A DNA stretch of 64,000 nucleotides from an uncultured Bacteroidales bacterium (lineage in GTDB: Bacteria > Bacteroidota > Bacteroidia > Bacteroidales > UBA932), in NCBI GenBank assembly GCA_944322715.1, contig CALUPT010000003.1:62001-126000 (forward strand), given 5' to 3'. The translations under genes were made by a program, and so were the position numbers. Below, piece by piece: positions 1 to 11,344 of the stretch (position 1 is the stretch's first letter; every line of letters begins with the position of its first letter). Under the pieces are notes generated by a model that saw nothing but the letters and a program-made list of their open reading frames with translations, was not told the origin of the DNA and made no database searches.

Positions 1-1
1 G

Positions 2-3000
2 TTCGCCACTGACATCAACAATGTGATGTATGCCTACATCGACCGTAAGAAGAAACTGCCTGTAACCACGCTGCTCAGGGCAATAGGCTTCAACGGCGAC
101 AAGGACATAATAGATATCTTCGGACTGGCAGATGAGATAGAGGCCACCGAAGAAAACCTGAAGAAGAATGAAGGCAGGAAACTTGCCGCAAAGGTGCTCA
201 AGACATGGATAGAGGACTTCGTGGATGAAGACACGGGAGAGGTCATCCCTGTCGAGAGGACGATGCCTATCGTAGAGCGCGGCGAGATTCTCAACGAAGA
301 TACGATACAGAGGCTTTCAGAGACGGATGTAAAGACAATCCTTCTCCAGAAGGAAGAGGCAAACGTAAACGAGTACGCCATCATCTACAACACTCTCCAG
401 AAAGACCCTACAAATACCGAGACGGAAGCCATCAACTACATCTACAAACAGCTCCGCAACTCCGAACCGCCTGATGAGGCCACGGCGAGGGATGTGATAG
501 ACAAGCTGTTCTTCTCCGAAAAGAGGTACGACCTCGGGGATGTGGGAAGATACCGTCTCAACAAGAAACTGAATCTGACGATATCCGATGATGTGAGGGT
601 CCTTACCAACACGGATATCATCGAGATCATAAAATACCTCATCCAGCTGATCAACTCCAAGGCGACGGTGGATGACATAGACCATTTGAGCAACAGGCGC
701 ATAAGGACTGTCGGAGAGCAGCTTGCAAACCAGTTCAGCGTCGGTCTCTCAAGAATGGCAAGGACCATCCGCGAAAGGATGAACGTCCGGGACAGCGAGC
801 AGTTCTCCCCTATCGACCTGATCAATGCCAAGACGCTGTCTTCGGTGATCAACTCGTTCTTCGGGACAAGCCAGCTGTCACAGTTCATGGACCAGACCAA
901 CCCGCTGTCGGAGATGACCCACAAGAGGCGTCTTTCCGCCCTGGGTCCGGGAGGTCTTTCGAGGGACAGGGCCGGATTCGAAGTCAGGGACGTGCACTAT
1001 ACGCATTACGGACGTCTCTGCCCTATCGAGACTCCGGAAGGTCCGAACATCGGACTGATTTCATCTCTCTGCGTGTATGCGAGAATCAACGAACTCGGAT
1101 TCATCGAGACGCCTTACCGCAAGGTGGAGAACGGGAAAGTCGATCTGAGCGACACCGGCTGGAAATACATGAGCGCAGAGGAAGAGGAAGACCAGATGGT
1201 ATCCCTCGCCAACGTGAAGATGGATGATGAGGGCAATATCCTCGATGAGAGGATCCAGTGCCGCTACGGGGCGGATTTCCCTGTAGTGACCAAGGAGGAG
1301 GTGAACTACATGGATGTGGCTCCTAACCAGATCGCATCCGTGGCTGCATCTCTCATTCCTTTCCTCGAGCATGATGATGCGCACCGTGCATTGATGGGCG
1401 CCAACATGATGAGACAGGCGGTGCCTCTCCTCAATCCGGAATCCCCTATCGTGGGTACGGGACTGGAGGAAAGGGTCTGCATGGACTCAAGGACCCAGAT
1501 CATCGCGGAAAGGAGCGGCGAGGTCATGTATGTCGATGCAAACGAAATCCATGTCAAATATGACAGGTCAGAGGATGAAAAATTCGTCAGCTTCTCTCCT
1601 GATGTGACTGTCTACAAGCTCCCTATATTCAGAAGGACCAACCAGAGCACTACCATTCTCCTGAAACCGGTAGTACGCAAGGGGGACAAGGTAAAGGCCG
1701 GCCAGATAATGACGGAAGGCTATGCCACACAGAACGGTGAACTTGCTCTCGGCCGCAACCTGAAGGTGGCGTTCATGCCATGGAAAGGATACAACTACGA
1801 GGATGCCATCGTGTTGTCCGAGAAGATGATCCGCTGGGATATCCTCACTTCGGTACATGTCGATGAATACATCACCGAGGTCCGTGACACCAAGAGGGGT
1901 ATGGAGGAACTCACTTCCGACATTCCGAATGTAAGCGAAGACGCTACAAGAAACCTTGATGAGAACGGAATCATCCGCATCGGCGCGCATATCGAACCGG
2001 GAGACATCATGATAGGAAAGATCACCCCTAAGGGAGAGAGCGATCCATCTCCGGAGGAGAAACTGCTCCGCGCCATCTTCGGAGACAAGGCGGGAGACGT
2101 GAAGGATGCATCCCTGAAGGCCAATCCATCCCTCAGCGGTACGGTCATCGGCACGGCCCTGTACTCCAAAGTGGCAAAGGAAAGCAACAAGAGAAGCGCC
2201 AAGGCTGACCAGAAGGCCAAGCTCGACATGGCGGAAGAGGAGTTCAACAAGAAGGCAGAGGCCCTGTATGAAAAATTCATCAGCAAGCTCGCCGTCCTTG
2301 TAGAAGGCAAGAAGAGCGCCGGCGTGAGCGACCTCTACGGCGTGGAGATCATACCTAAGGGGAAAGACATCACCGTTGCCGACCTCAGGGCCATCAAGTA
2401 TGAGGACATCAACTCCGGCAAGTGGACGAACGACAAGAACAGCAATGCCCTCATCCGCGAACTGATCAACAACTACTGCATAGCATACAAGGAAATTGCC
2501 GCCAAACACAGGAGAGTGATCGACAAGATCAAGGTCGGCGATGAACTCCCGAACGGAGTGATGCAGCTTGCCAAGGTATATGTGGCCAAGAAAAGGAAGA
2601 TCCGCGTGGGAGACAAGATGGCCGGACGTCACGGCAACAAGGGTATCGTGGCCAAGGTGGTGAGGGACGAAGACATGCCGTTCCTTTCCGACGGTACTCC
2701 TGTGGACATAGTCCTGAACCCTCTCGGAGTGCCTTCCCGTATGAACCTCGGACAGATCTACGAGACAGTCCTCGGTTGGGCCGGAGATGTGCTCGGACTC
2801 AAGTTCAGCACCCCTATCTTCGACGGAGCCAGCCTCGACCAGATCTGCGAATATACAGACAAGGCAGGACTTCCGAGATTCGGCAAGACATACCTCAGGG
2901 ATGGAGGCACGGGCGACTGGTTCGACCAGCCTGCAACCGTAGGAGTCATCTACATGATCAAGCTCGGCCACATGGTCGATGACAAGATGCACGCAAGGTC

Positions 3001-3283
3001 TATAGGCCCTTATTCTCTGATAACCCAGCAGCCGCTCGGCGGTAAGGCACAGTTCGGAGGCCAGAGGTTCGGAGAAATGGAGGTATGGGCACTCGAAGCA
3101 TTCGGTGCGGCCAACGTACTTCAGGAAATCCTTACCGTCAAGTCCGATGACGTCACCGGCAGGTCGAAGGCCTACGAGGCCATCGTCAAGGGAGACCTGA
3201 TGCCTACCCCTGGCATTCCTGAATCCCTCAACGTGCTCCTGCATGAGCTCAGGGGTCTGGGACTCAAGGTGACACTGGATTAA
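2..3283 (+). CDS. rpoB: RNA polymerase beta subunit (3' part; 5' end outside window)
   Basis: Beta subunit of RNA polymerase, forming half of the active-site cleft. The frame is open to the left edge (codons before the first Met read FATDINN), so roughly the first 180 residues of the usual protein are missing. The rifampicin-pocket region is readable at about nt 859-1060: [13 protein letters not shown], then [13 protein letters not shown] and [11 protein letters not shown]. The positions that usually mutate to resistance (Q, D, H and S of this cluster) have the sensitive-type residues. The C-terminal hallmark [21 protein letters not shown] is present near nt 3040. The gene ends 29 bases before rpoC, the standard rpoBC operon. 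Identification is secure. Confidence 0.98.
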   Translation, partial: FATDINNVMYAYIDRKKKLPVTTLLRAIGFNGDKDIIDIFGLADEIEATEENLKKNEGRKLAAKVLKTWIEDFVDEDTGEVIPVERTMPIVERGEILNEDTIQRLSETDVKTILLQKEEANVNEYAIIYNTLQKDPTNTETEAINYIYKQLRNSEPPDEATARDVIDKLFFSEKRYDLGDVGRYRLNKKLNLTISDDVRVLTNTDIIEIIKYLIQLINSKATVDDIDHLSNRRIRTVGEQLANQFSVGLSRMARTIRERMNVRDSEQFSPIDLINAKTLSSVINSFFGTSQLSQFMDQTNPLSEMTHKRRLSALGPGGLSRDRAGFEVRDVHYTHYGRLCPIETPEGPNIGLISSLCVYARINELGFIETPYRKVENGKVDLSDTGWKYMSAEEEEDQMVSLANVKMDDEGNILDERIQCRYGADFPVVTKEEVNYMDVAPNQIASVAASLIPFLEHDDAHRALMGANMMRQAVPLLNPESPIVGTGLEERVCMDSRTQIIAERSGEVMYVDANEIHVKYDRSEDEKFVSFSPDVTVYKLPIFRRTNQSTTILLKPVVRKGDKVKAGQIMTEGYATQNGELALGRNLKVAFMPWKGYNYEDAIVLSEKMIRWDILTSVHVDEYITEVRDTKRGMEELTSDIPNVSEDATRNLDENGIIRIGAHIEPGDIMIGKITPKGESDPSPEEKLLRAIFGDKAGDVKDASLKANPSLSGTVIGTALYSKVAKESNKRSAKADQKAKLDMAEEEFNKKAEALYEKFISKLAVLVEGKKSAGVSDLYGVEIIPKGKDITVADLRAIKYEDINSGKWTNDKNSNALIRELINNYCIAYKEIAAKHRRVIDKIKVGDELPNGVMQLAKVYVAKKRKIRVGDKMAGRHGNKGIVAKVVRDEDMPFLSDGTPVDIVLNPLGVPSRMNLGQIYETVLGWAGDVLGLKFSTPIFDGASLDQICEYTDKAGLPRFGKTYLRDGGTGDWFDQPATVGVIYMIKLGHMVDDKMHARSIGPYSLITQQPLGGKAQFGGQRFGEMEVWALEAFGAANVLQEILTVKSDDVTGRSKAYEAIVKGDLMPTPGIPESLNVLLHELRGLGLKVTLD

Positions 3284-3312
3284 TTTACTGATTAACTTGA
3301 ATTTTTAGGAAT

Positions 3313-6300
3313 ATGCCTACTTTTAATAAAGAAAACAAGGTAAAGAGCAATTTCGAAAGGATCAGCATCTCGCTTGCATCCCCGGAAGACATCAAGATGA
3401 GGTCATCCGGAGAGGTGCTCAAGCCGGAGACTGTAAACTACAGGACCTACAAGCCTGAAAGGGATGGTCTCTTCTGCGAGAAGATCTTCGGTCCGACGAA
3501 GGACTACGAGTGCCATTGCGGAAAATACAAGAGGATCAGGTACCGCGGCATCGTCTGCGACAGGTGCGGCGTGGAAGTCACGGAAAAGAAGGTCCGCAGG
3601 GAAAGGATGGGTCATATCGAACTTACCGTCCCTGTAGCACACATCTGGTACTTCAAGTCCGCCCCAAACAAGATAGCCGCAATGCTGGGACTTGCAGCCA
3701 AGAAGCTCGAGGCTGTGATATATTACGAGAAATACATTGTCATCAATCCCGGCAGCACCGGAAGGGAAAAGATGGAACTCCTTTCAGAAGAGGAATATCT
3801 CGACCTTATCGACAGCATGCCTGACAACCAGAACCTTCCGGACGATGATCCTGACAAGTTCAGGGCAGGAATGGGAGCGGAAGCCATATACGAACTCCTG
3901 AAGGAAATCGATGTGGATGCTCTCGCAAAGGAGCTGCGCCAGAAAATGCTCAAGGAGACTTCCCAGCAGAGAAAAGCGGAAGCCCTCAAAAGGCTCAGCG
4001 TAGTGAAGTGGTTCCAGGAGTCCAAGGGTATCAACCGTCCTGAATGGATGATACTCAAGGTCATCCCTGTCACTCCTCCTGACCTGAGGCCTTTGGTGCC
4101 TCTCGATGGCGGAAGGTTCGCCACATCCGATCTCAACGACCTCTACAGGAGGGTGATCATCAGGAACAACCGTCTCAAGAGACTCATCGAGATCAAGGCT
4201 CCTGAAGTGATTCTCCGCAATGAGAAACGCATGCTCCAGGAAGCCGTGGATTCACTGTTCGACAACTCCAAGAAGTCGAATGCCGTGAAGAGCGAGGCAA
4301 ACAGGACGCTGAAATCCCTGTCTGACAGCCTGAAGGGCAAACAGGGCCGTTTCCGTCAGAACCTCCTCGGAAAACGTGTGGACTACTCTGCACGTTCGGT
4401 AATCGTCGTGGGTCCGGAACTCAAGATGCACGAGTGCGGTCTTCCTAAACTTATGGCGGCGGAACTTTACAAACCGTTCATCATCAGGAAACTGATCGAG
4501 AGGGGTATCGTCAAGACGGTGAAGTCCGCCAAGAAGATAGTCGACAGGAAGGACGCAGTGATATGGGATATTCTGGAGAACGTGATGAAAGGGCACCCGG
4601 TGCTTCTGAACCGTGCACCTACACTTCACCGACTCGGTATCCAGGCATTCCAGCCGAAGATGATCGAAGGCAAGGCCATCCAGCTCCATCCTCTTGCATG
4701 TACCGCATTCAACGCGGACTTCGATGGAGACCAGATGGCGGTACACCTTCCGCTCGGCAATGCAGCCATCCTCGAGGCCCAGCTCCTCATGCTCGGCTCG
4801 CACAATATCCTCAACCCGGCCAACGGTACGCCTATCACCGTCCCATCCCAGGACATGGTGCTCGGCCTGTACTACATCACCAAGGCCCGTCCGAACGTGA
4901 AAGGGGAAGGAATGAGGTTCTACGGCCCGCAGGAAGTGATAATTGCGCTCAACGAGAAGGTCATCGACATCCATTCGAAGATAAACGTCCGTCTGCCTAA
5001 GGACAAGATGGATCCAGCCAAGGGCTACCAGATGGTAGAGACGACCCCGGGAAGAATCATCGTGAACCAGTATGTCCCTCAGGAAGTACCTTACATAAAC
5101 GAGATTCTCGGAAAGAAATCCCTCAGGAAAATCATTTCCATCGTCATCAAGAACACCGGAGTCGCACGTACGGCCCAGTTCCTCGATGACATCAAGAACC
5201 TCGGATACACCATGGCATTCAGGGGCGGACTTTCATTCAACCTCGGAGATGTGATCATCCCTGAAGAGAAGAAGGGTCTCATCGAGAACGGCTACAAGAC
5301 AGTCGAGGAGATCAAGAACAACTTCGCAATGGGATTCATCACCAACAACGAGAGATACAACAAGGTGATCGACCTGTGGACATCCATCGACAACCAGATT
5401 ACCGGCATAGTGGAGAAACAGATCTCGAGCGACCAGGACGGATTCAACCCGGTCTACATGATGCTGGATTCCGGAGCCCGAGGTTCCACACAGCAGATCA
5501 AGCAGCTCTGCGGTATGCGAGGGCTTATGGCTAAGCCTCAGAAATCAGGCTCGGCAGGAAACGAGATCATCGAGAACCCTGTCATCTCCAACCTGAAGGA
5601 AGGCATGTCGGTGCTGGAGTACTTCATCGGTACGCACGGTGCACGTAAAGGTCTTGCCGATACTGCATTGAAGACTGCCGATGCAGGTTATCTGACCCGC
5701 CGTCTCGTGGATGTGTCACACGATGTCATAATCAACGAAGAGGACTGCGGCACACTCAGGGGACTTATCGCGACCGCCATCAAGAGCAAGGATGAGATTG
5801 TGGAGTCTTTGGGAGAAAGAATCCTCGGAAGGACATCTGTCCACGACATATTCAACCCTCTGACCGGAGAACTGATCCTCCCTGCAGGAGAAGAGATCAC
5901 CGAGGACATTGCCGCCCTCATCGAATCCCTTCCTATCGAACAGGTGGAGATCCGTTCCGTGCTCACATGCGAATCCCGCAAGGGCGTATGCGCGAAATGC
6001 TACGGACGTAACCTCGCATCCGGAAGAATGGTCGAGAAAGGCGAGGTTGTCGGAGTCATTGCCGCCCAGTCCATCGGAGAGCCGGGTACACAGCTTACCC
6101 TCCGTACATTCCACGTCGGAGGTACGGCTTCCGGTACGGCGACCGAAAGTTCCATCAGCTCCAAATATGATGGCAAGCTCGAATTCGAGGAACTCAGGAC
6201 AATCGAAAGGATCAACCCTGATGGGACAAAGAACGATGTCGTTGTCAGCCGTACCACCGAGGTGCGCATAGTAGACGAGAACACCGGAATCACATTCTCG

Positions 6301-7560
6301 CAGTACGATGTCCCTTACGGCTCCATCCTCTACAAGAAAGATGGGGACAAGGTGGCGAAAGGCGACCTGATCTGCGAATGGGATGCCTACAACGCAATCA
6401 CCATTATCGAGACTGCCGGAAAGGCGCGTTTCGACAGCATGATCGATGGCGTGACGTTCCGTGAGGAGATGGCTGATGAATACTCCCTCAACAGGGACAA
6501 GGTGGTCATCGAGTCCCGCGACAAGACCAAGAACCCGTCCATCCTCATCGTCGATGAGAACGGAGAGACCAAAAAGCAGTACAACCTGCCTGTCGGTGCA
6601 CATATCATGATAAACGATGGCGATGACGTGAAAGTCGGAGACATCATCATCAAGATTCCGCGTGCAATCGGCAAGTCGAGCGACATTACCGGAGGTCTTC
6701 CGCGTGTTACCGAACTGTTCGAGGCGCGTAACCCATCCAACCCTGCAATCGTATCCGAAATCAACGGAGAGGTCATCATGGGCAAGATCAAGAGGGGTAA
6801 CCGCGAGATCATCATCAAGAACAAGTCCGGTCAGGAGAAACGCTATCTGGTTCCTCTTACCAAACAGATACTTGTGCAGGAGAACGACTATGTCAAGGCC
6901 GGCATGAGTCTTTCGGATGGTGCAGTATCGCCTACCGACATCCTCAACATCCTCGGTCCTATCAAGGTCCAGGAATACATTGTCAATGAGATCCAGGAGG
7001 TCTACCGTCTTCAGGGCGTGAAGATCAACGACAAGCATTTCGAGATCATCGTGCGCCAGATGATGAGGAAGGTCCAGATCAACGATCCGGGAGACACCGA
7101 GTTCCTGCAGGAAGAGCTTGTGGACAAATGGCAGTTCATGGATACCAACGACAGGATCTACGGCAAATACTATGTGACCGATGCCGGAGATTCACAGAAC
7201 TATGAGGAAGGGGACATCATTTCCGCCCGGGAGATGAGGAGCGAGAATTCCTCTCTCGAAAGGCAGGGTCTCAAGATGATGGTTCTGCGCGAGGCCAGAC
7301 CTGCGACTGCAAGCCAGGTGCTCCAGGGTATCACAAGGGCTGCGTTGAAGACCAACAGCTTCATTTCCGCAGCATCATTCCAGGAGACCACAAAAGTGCT
7401 CAGCGAGGCTGCAATCCGCGGCCGCGTAGACACCCTCGAAGGTCTGAAGGAGAATGTCATTTGCGGACATGCAATCCCTGCCGGTACAGGGCAGAAGGAA
7501 TTCCAGGAAATCCTTGTGGCTCCAATGGAAGAATACAAGAAGGCGATGTCAGACCTTTAA
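3313..7560 (+). CDS. rpoC: RNA polymerase beta' subunit
   Basis: Catalytic beta' subunit of RNA polymerase; 1415 residues, close to the usual length. The Mg-binding motif [12 protein letters not shown] lies at about residue 467 and supplies the three catalytic aspartates. The N-terminal zinc site is C67, C69, C82, C85 (CHCGKY...CDRCG). The second zinc site is C812 with C886, C893 and C896 ([11 protein letters not shown]). The trigger-loop/bridge-helix part ([19 protein letters not shown]) and the C-terminal [18 protein letters not shown] stretch are intact. The start is chosen at the ATG preceded by an AGGA in a 29-base gap after rpoB. A strong hairpin terminator follows. Confidence 0.98.
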   Translation: MPTFNKENKVKSNFERISISLASPEDIKMRSSGEVLKPETVNYRTYKPERDGLFCEKIFGPTKDYECHCGKYKRIRYRGIVCDRCGVEVTEKKVRRERMGHIELTVPVAHIWYFKSAPNKIAAMLGLAAKKLEAVIYYEKYIVINPGSTGREKMELLSEEEYLDLIDSMPDNQNLPDDDPDKFRAGMGAEAIYELLKEIDVDALAKELRQKMLKETSQQRKAEALKRLSVVKWFQESKGINRPEWMILKVIPVTPPDLRPLVPLDGGRFATSDLNDLYRRVIIRNNRLKRLIEIKAPEVILRNEKRMLQEAVDSLFDNSKKSNAVKSEANRTLKSLSDSLKGKQGRFRQNLLGKRVDYSARSVIVVGPELKMHECGLPKLMAAELYKPFIIRKLIERGIVKTVKSAKKIVDRKDAVIWDILENVMKGHPVLLNRAPTLHRLGIQAFQPKMIEGKAIQLHPLACTAFNADFDGDQMAVHLPLGNAAILEAQLLMLGSHNILNPANGTPITVPSQDMVLGLYYITKARPNVKGEGMRFYGPQEVIIALNEKVIDIHSKINVRLPKDKMDPAKGYQMVETTPGRIIVNQYVPQEVPYINEILGKKSLRKIISIVIKNTGVARTAQFLDDIKNLGYTMAFRGGLSFNLGDVIIPEEKKGLIENGYKTVEEIKNNFAMGFITNNERYNKVIDLWTSIDNQITGIVEKQISSDQDGFNPVYMMLDSGARGSTQQIKQLCGMRGLMAKPQKSGSAGNEIIENPVISNLKEGMSVLEYFIGTHGARKGLADTALKTADAGYLTRRLVDVSHDVIINEEDCGTLRGLIATAIKSKDEIVESLGERILGRTSVHDIFNPLTGELILPAGEEITEDIAALIESLPIEQVEIRSVLTCESRKGVCAKCYGRNLASGRMVEKGEVVGVIAAQSIGEPGTQLTLRTFHVGGTASGTATESSISSKYDGKLEFEELRTIERINPDGTKNDVVVSRTTEVRIVDENTGITFSQYDVPYGSILYKKDGDKVAKGDLICEWDAYNAITIIETAGKARFDSMIDGVTFREEMADEYSLNRDKVVIESRDKTKNPSILIVDENGETKKQYNLPVGAHIMINDGDDVKVGDIIIKIPRAIGKSSDITGGLPRVTELFEARNPSNPAIVSEINGEVIMGKIKRGNREIIIKNKSGQEKRYLVPLTKQILVQENDYVKAGMSLSDGAVSPTDILNILGPIKVQEYIVNEIQEVYRLQGVKINDKHFEIIVRQMMRKVQINDPGDTEFLQEELVDKWQFMDTNDRIYGKYYVTDAGDSQNYEEGDIISAREMRSENSSLERQGLKMMVLREARPATASQVLQGITRAALKTNSFISAASFQETTKVLSEAAIRGRVDTLEGLKENVICGHAIPAGTGQKEFQEILVAPMEEYKKAMSDL

Positions 7561-7585
7561 CGGTCAGACCGGCATACTACTACAA

Positions 7586-7623
7586 ACGAAAAAGGCGGCT
7601 CCTGCAACGGGCCGCCTTTTCGT
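7586..7623 (+). terminator. Intrinsic terminator of the rpoBC operon
   Basis: An inverted repeat (acgaaaaaggcggc / gccgccttttcgt) with an 11-base loop starts 25 bases after the rpoC stop. The stem is GC-rich and the descending arm runs into TTTT. Because both arms carry A/T runs it could also act on transcription from the other side. Confidence 0.85.
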
Positions 7624-7644
7624 TTCATCGAATCCGCATCACAT

Positions 7645-7684
7645 GATCCTGTGCGAAGATCCTTCGCTACGTTCAGAATGGCAA
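7645..7684. repeat. Dispersed intergenic repeat copy (reverse orientation)
   Basis: The segment gatccttcgctacgttcag is close to the reverse complement of the motif GTCATCCTGAGCGAAGCGAAG found at 34071-34130. It lies between the rpoC terminator and the convergent peptidase gene. Its preceding gatcctgtgcgaa can pair partly with it. No coding potential is supported here. Confidence 0.6.
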
Positions 7685-7723
7685 GAAGTTATCGCGCCAT
7701 GAGGCGATAGCGGGACGAAGGGG

Positions 7724-8851
7724 TTACCGGACACGGAGGCGACGGCCGATACGGAGGACAGTATCCGCCGATATTCCGTTGAGGCGGCAGAGGGCGGATA
7801 CGGTGGTGCCGTTTGCCGCGGCAATCTTGCTGAGGGTATCGCCCGCCTTTATCGTCACATATTTCATTGCAGCCTTTTCCGCATCTTCTATCCTGTCTTC
7901 CTCCAGATTGCGGAACTCATCCTCGAAATCCTGTTCATAACTGCTGTATGGGGTGAAATAGCTGCGCTTGAGCATGAAGAATCTGTGCCGCAGTTCGCCG
8001 GTCTCGAAATTTATCAGCCACTGGGGATCAAAGGCGAACCCTTTGTACCTCGTCTCGAAATGCAGATGCGGCCCGGTCGAACGTCCGGTGGAGCCGCCCA
8101 GACCGATGACATCCCCCGCGGACACCCAGTCGTTCCTTTCGACATCCCTCCTGTTGAGATGCGCATAGAATGTCTCAAGCCCGTTCTCATGCCTTATCAC
8201 TACCAGATTGCCGAACCCGCTCACGTAACGGGAGACCCTCACCCTGCCATCAAAGGCGGCATATACCGGAGAACCTGACACGAGAGGCAGATCCACGCCC
8301 TGATGGCGCCTTCCTCTCCGGATACCGAATTTCCCTCTCGGATTGACCTTGCCCTGATAGGGGCAATGGTACTGCGAAAGGCTGTCCACCATCCAGACAG
8401 TCCAGACCTTCGGCAGACTGTCCAAAGGCATGTCGTAAGGATTGGTCGCTCCATCCCAATAGTCGGTATAGATACTTGAGTCTTCGATATATGCAGGGTC
8501 CTTGGCATACAGCCAGGTGTTGTCCCCGTACAGGATGACCTTGATATACCACACCTGCGTGTCCAAAGTGTCTACGGGAGCGGCCTTCGACGGGACGAAT
8601 GACTTTACCGGTTCGAGAGCAGGACGCGGGAGTATCACCTCCGGCCTCGATGAAGGGAGTTTCAGAGGCTTTACGCCGACTGTGGTATCCTGCAGGGCAA
8701 CGTCCGCATGTCCGCCGGACTGCGCTACTGAAGCAGACAGCACTCCATCAAATGCCGCCGCCCGGAATATCCCGCAATGGAGGGAAAAACACACTGTCAG
8801 GAATAGCACGGACCTGATAATGGCCGGCAGGTCAGAATTGTCCCGTCCCAT
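7724..8851 (-). CDS. Secreted M23 peptidase with C-terminal LysM domain
   Basis: Probable cell-wall endopeptidase acting on peptidoglycan in the periplasm; 375 residues. A hydrophobic N-terminal segment (about residues 10-32) looks like a signal peptide or anchor. The lysostaphin-type M23 domain lies around residues 175-275: HQGVD gives the first zinc His/Asp, YAHL the next histidine, and GPHLHFE the HxH pair, so the metal site is complete. The last 45 residues (VTIKAGDTLSKIAAANGTTV) are a LysM glycan-binding module. It starts 7 bases after the phosphohexomutase stop and is the last gene of the ruvX-def-phosphohexomutase operon. Whether it is an amidase-type or DD-endopeptidase cannot be told. 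Confidence 0.9.
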   Translation of the reverse strand: MGRDNSDLPAIIRSVLFLTVCFSLHCGIFRAAAFDGVLSASVAQSGGHADVALQDTTVGVKPLKLPSSRPEVILPRPALEPVKSFVPSKAAPVDTLDTQVWYIKVILYGDNTWLYAKDPAYIEDSSIYTDYWDGATNPYDMPLDSLPKVWTVWMVDSLSQYHCPYQGKVNPRGKFGIRRGRRHQGVDLPLVSGSPVYAAFDGRVRVSRYVSGFGNLVVIRHENGLETFYAHLNRRDVERNDWVSAGDVIGLGGSTGRSTGPHLHFETRYKGFAFDPQWLINFETGELRHRFFMLKRSYFTPYSSYEQDFEDEFRNLEEDRIEDAEKAAMKYVTIKAGDTLSKIAAANGTTVSALCRLNGISADTVLRIGRRLRVR

Positions 8852-8858
8852 AATACAT

Positions 8859-10220
8859 TCAGTTTACAGTTGCTCCGAACCTGGAAGAAAGAAGGGTCCT
8901 GACGGCATCTGTCTTCTGCCGGAGAAGCTCATCCGTCGTGGCTTCGCATATAAACCTCAGATAAGGCTCCGTATTGGACGGACGGATATTGAACCACCAC
9001 TGCGGGAACTCTACCCTGTATCCGTCAAAATCCATATATGCAGTATGCCTCTCCTGAGACATGAACATGTCCCGGACAGCATCCATCGCTCCCGCCTTGT
9101 CCTCGACCCTGAAATTTATCTCTCCCGAATTGCGGTATTTCTCTATCCCCGCAATCAGCCTGCCCAACGATATCCCTTCCGATTTCTTGCGGGCTATCAC
9201 ATTCAGTATCAGGATAGATGCCAGCAGTCCGCTGTCGGAGTAGAAGAAATCCCTGAAATAGTAATGTCCGGCCAGTTCGCCTCCGTATACTCCGTCCAGT
9301 TCACGCAGCCTGCGGGCGGCAAAAGCCCTTCCGACCTTCCATGTCTTCATCTCCGCCCCCATGGGCGCAAGATACTCTCCCACCGCCTTGGAACTGCGGA
9401 TATCCTGAAGCACTATACCTTTCTCCCCCTTCTCCTGAAGGAAATAATGGCCGAGTACCGCTATCATCAGGTCAGGTGAAATGAAGCGGGCATTCTCATC
9501 GACGAACATCACCCTGTCCGCATCTCCATCATAAATGACCCCGACATCCGCACCTGTCTCCCTCACAAGCTTCTTGAGGGCCTCCACATTGGCCGGGACC
9601 AGAGGATTGGGTTCGTGATTCGGGAAACGGCCATCCATTTCATCGAATATATAGGCCGGCGAACTGCCGAAAATCTCCTTTGCATAGAGGTTGGCCATCC
9701 CGTTGGACAGGTCCATTGCAATCTTCAGCCCGCTGTAGTCTTCCTTGAATTTCAGGAGGAAACCCAGATAGTCCTTGCGGATATCCATTCCGTGCACCTG
9801 TCCCTTCACCTTGGCAGGAGGACATGCCCGACCGGACTCTATCCAGTCCCTTATCTGTCCGAGACCGTTGTCAAGCCCCACGGGAAGGGCATTTTCCCGG
9901 GATACCTTCATCCCGTTGTACTGTGCCGGATTGTGGGATGCCGTAATCTGCACCGATGCCCTGAATCCGTAGTTCGCAGTCCCGAAATAGACCATCGGGG
10001 TGGTGCTGAGGCCTATGTCGCAGACATCCGCACCGGCATCAGTAATGCCGTCGACAAGCCTGCGGTGGATCTCATCCGATGAGACCCTGCAGTCCCTGCC
10101 CACCAGTATCCTGTCGGCAGACAGGAGTTCCGGCAGGAAATATCCCACCCTGTATGCGGTATCCCCGTCGAAATCGACCCCGAACACGCCTCTGATGTCG
10201 TATGCGTGAAATGCTCCCAT
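8859..10220 (-). CDS. Phosphomannomutase/phosphoglucomutase (alpha-D-phosphohexomutase)
   Basis: Interconverts hexose 1- and 6-phosphates for sugar-nucleotide synthesis in the cytoplasm; 453 residues. The phosphoserine loop is QITASHNPAQYNG, the metal loop YDGDADRVMF, the sugar-binding loop GGELAGHYYF, and the C-terminal phosphate-binding loop RPSNTEPYLR, all in the usual order. I chose the ATG at 10220 (MGAFHAYDIRG), 4 bases after the def stop. A longer reading from 10271 would overlap def by 47 bases and add residues not typical of the family. Specificity for mannose versus glucose is not decided by the sequence, so no symbol is given. Confidence 0.92.
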   Translation of the reverse strand: MGAFHAYDIRGVFGVDFDGDTAYRVGYFLPELLSADRILVGRDCRVSSDEIHRRLVDGITDAGADVCDIGLSTTPMVYFGTANYGFRASVQITASHNPAQYNGMKVSRENALPVGLDNGLGQIRDWIESGRACPPAKVKGQVHGMDIRKDYLGFLLKFKEDYSGLKIAMDLSNGMANLYAKEIFGSSPAYIFDEMDGRFPNHEPNPLVPANVEALKKLVRETGADVGVIYDGDADRVMFVDENARFISPDLMIAVLGHYFLQEKGEKGIVLQDIRSSKAVGEYLAPMGAEMKTWKVGRAFAARRLRELDGVYGGELAGHYYFRDFFYSDSGLLASILILNVIARKKSEGISLGRLIAGIEKYRNSGEINFRVEDKAGAMDAVRDMFMSQERHTAYMDFDGYRVEFPQWWFNIRPSNTEPYLRFICEATTDELLRQKTDAVRTLLSSRFGATVN

Positions 10221-10224
10221 AATA

Positions 10225-10779
10225 TTACCCGAGTTTGCTTTTGTATCTTGTGACAATCTTCCCTTTTGCAATGTTCTGCAGCTTTCTGGCGATCATCTTG
10301 CGCCGTATGGGCGCGACATCATCCACGAAAAGATGTCCGTCCAGATGTTCCATCTCATGCTGTATCATCCTGCATGCGAACTTGTCGAACTCTTCGGTCA
10401 CCTTTTCGAAATCCCCGTTGTAATATTCGACCTTGATCCGGGCAGGCCTGCGCACATCCGCATATATTCCGGGTACGCTCAGGCAGCCTTCGGAGTATTC
10501 CCTGGTCTCTGTGCTTTCCTCAATGAGCACGGGATTGATCATTACCCTGCGGAAATCCTTGAGATAATCGTACACATCCGAGACCACTGTCCCATCCACA
10601 ATCAGCACCCTGAGCCCTTTCCCGACCTGGGGAGCCGCAAGTCCGCAGCCATCCGCACCGGCCAGGGTCTCCTTCATATCCTCCACCAGGGAAACGAGCG
10701 CTTCCCTGTCGTTGAGGTCCGCCTCCTTCGCCGGCTCCCTCAACACTTCTGATCCGTATAGATAAATCGGCAGTTTCAT
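10225..10779 (-). CDS. def: Peptide deformylase
   Basis: Removes the formyl group from the N-terminal methionine of nascent proteins; 184 residues. The three family motifs are all present: GCGLAAPQVG (motif 1), EGCLSVPG with the metal-binding Cys (motif 2), and QHEMEHLDGHLF, an HExxH zinc/iron site (motif 3). The third position of the last motif is M-E instead of the frequent x-D, a conservative change seen in this lineage. It lies between ruvX (97 bases upstream) and the phosphohexomutase (4 bases downstream) on the minus strand. Confidence 0.96.
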   Translation of the reverse strand: MKLPIYLYGSEVLREPAKEADLNDREALVSLVEDMKETLAGADGCGLAAPQVGKGLRVLIVDGTVVSDVYDYLKDFRRVMINPVLIEESTETREYSEGCLSVPGIYADVRRPARIKVEYYNGDFEKVTEEFDKFACRMIQHEMEHLDGHLFVDDVAPIRRKMIARKLQNIAKGKIVTRYKSKLG

Positions 10780-10876
10780 ATTTCCTTGTCTTTTATCATC
10801 CTTACTGTTTTCCTTTTGTCAGATTCTCCACTGCGCCCGAAGCGGCATCCGTCCATCCCTGCAGGGCGGCTCCCGT

Positions 10877-11305
10877 TCAGAACGTGCGGTCTCCATTCTT
10901 CCGGTCCAGATAGCTCTGAAGGATTATCGCCGCACTTATCCTGTCCACCGAGCTCTTGTCCATCCTGTCCTTCTTCTTCATGCCCCCATCTATCATCGCC
11001 CTGTGGGCCAGCACGGAAGTGAAACGTTCGTCCTCCAGTTCCACCGGGATGTCCGGAAAAGCCTTTGCAAGTCTCTTGAGAAAGACATCCACATCCTTCG
11101 CCGCCTCGGACGGGGCGCCATCCATGTTTACAGGATAACCGACGACGAAGCGTACCACCTTCTCTTTTTGGGAATATAATTCGAGATATTCTATTATCTT
11201 TGCAGAATGGACTGTATCCAATGCGGACGCAAAGATTCCGAGCGGGTCGCTGACTGCAACTCCGACCCGTTTCCTGCCATAATCTATGCCGATTATCCTG
11301 TCCAT
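10877..11305 (-). CDS. ruvX: YqgF/RuvX-type putative Holliday junction resolvase / pre-16S rRNA nuclease
   Basis: RNase H-fold nuclease of the YqgF family, implicated in pre-16S rRNA 5' end maturation and named as a putative Holliday-junction resolvase; 142 residues. Catalytic acids are visible in GIDYGRKRVGVAVSD (first Asp), ELEDERFTS (Glu) and DRISAAIILQSYL (last Asp). It is the first gene of the minus-strand operon. A near-consensus Bacteroidota promoter lies immediately upstream, with the -7 box ending only 6 bases from the ATG, so the transcript may be leaderless. Confidence 0.93.
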   Translation of the reverse strand: MDRIIGIDYGRKRVGVAVSDPLGIFASALDTVHSAKIIEYLELYSQKEKVVRFVVGYPVNMDGAPSEAAKDVDVFLKRLAKAFPDIPVELEDERFTSVLAHRAMIDGGMKKKDRMDKSSVDRISAAIILQSYLDRKNGDRTF

Positions 11306-11311
11306 CCGGAT

Positions 11312-11344
11312 GCAAAGTTAACATTTAAGTATGTCAAGACAAAA
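11312..11344 (-). promoter_or_regulatory. Bacteroidota-type promoter for the ruvX operon
   Basis: On the minus strand TTTTG (11344-11340) is followed by exactly 19 bases and then TAACTTTG (11320-11313). This matches the TTTG-N19-TAnnTTTG pattern of the lineage's primary sigma factor. The -33 box lies inside the first codons of the divergent M23 peptidase gene. Confidence 0.8.

Noticed and set aside
1568..3244. Long open frame antisense to rpoB (558 codons)
   Set aside because: It lies wholly within the strongly conserved rpoB sequence and shows no recognisable family; a codon-bias shadow.
10221..10271. Upstream extension of the phosphohexomutase start
   Set aside because: It would overlap def by 47 bases and add residues unlike the family; the ATG at 10220 fits the known N-terminus.
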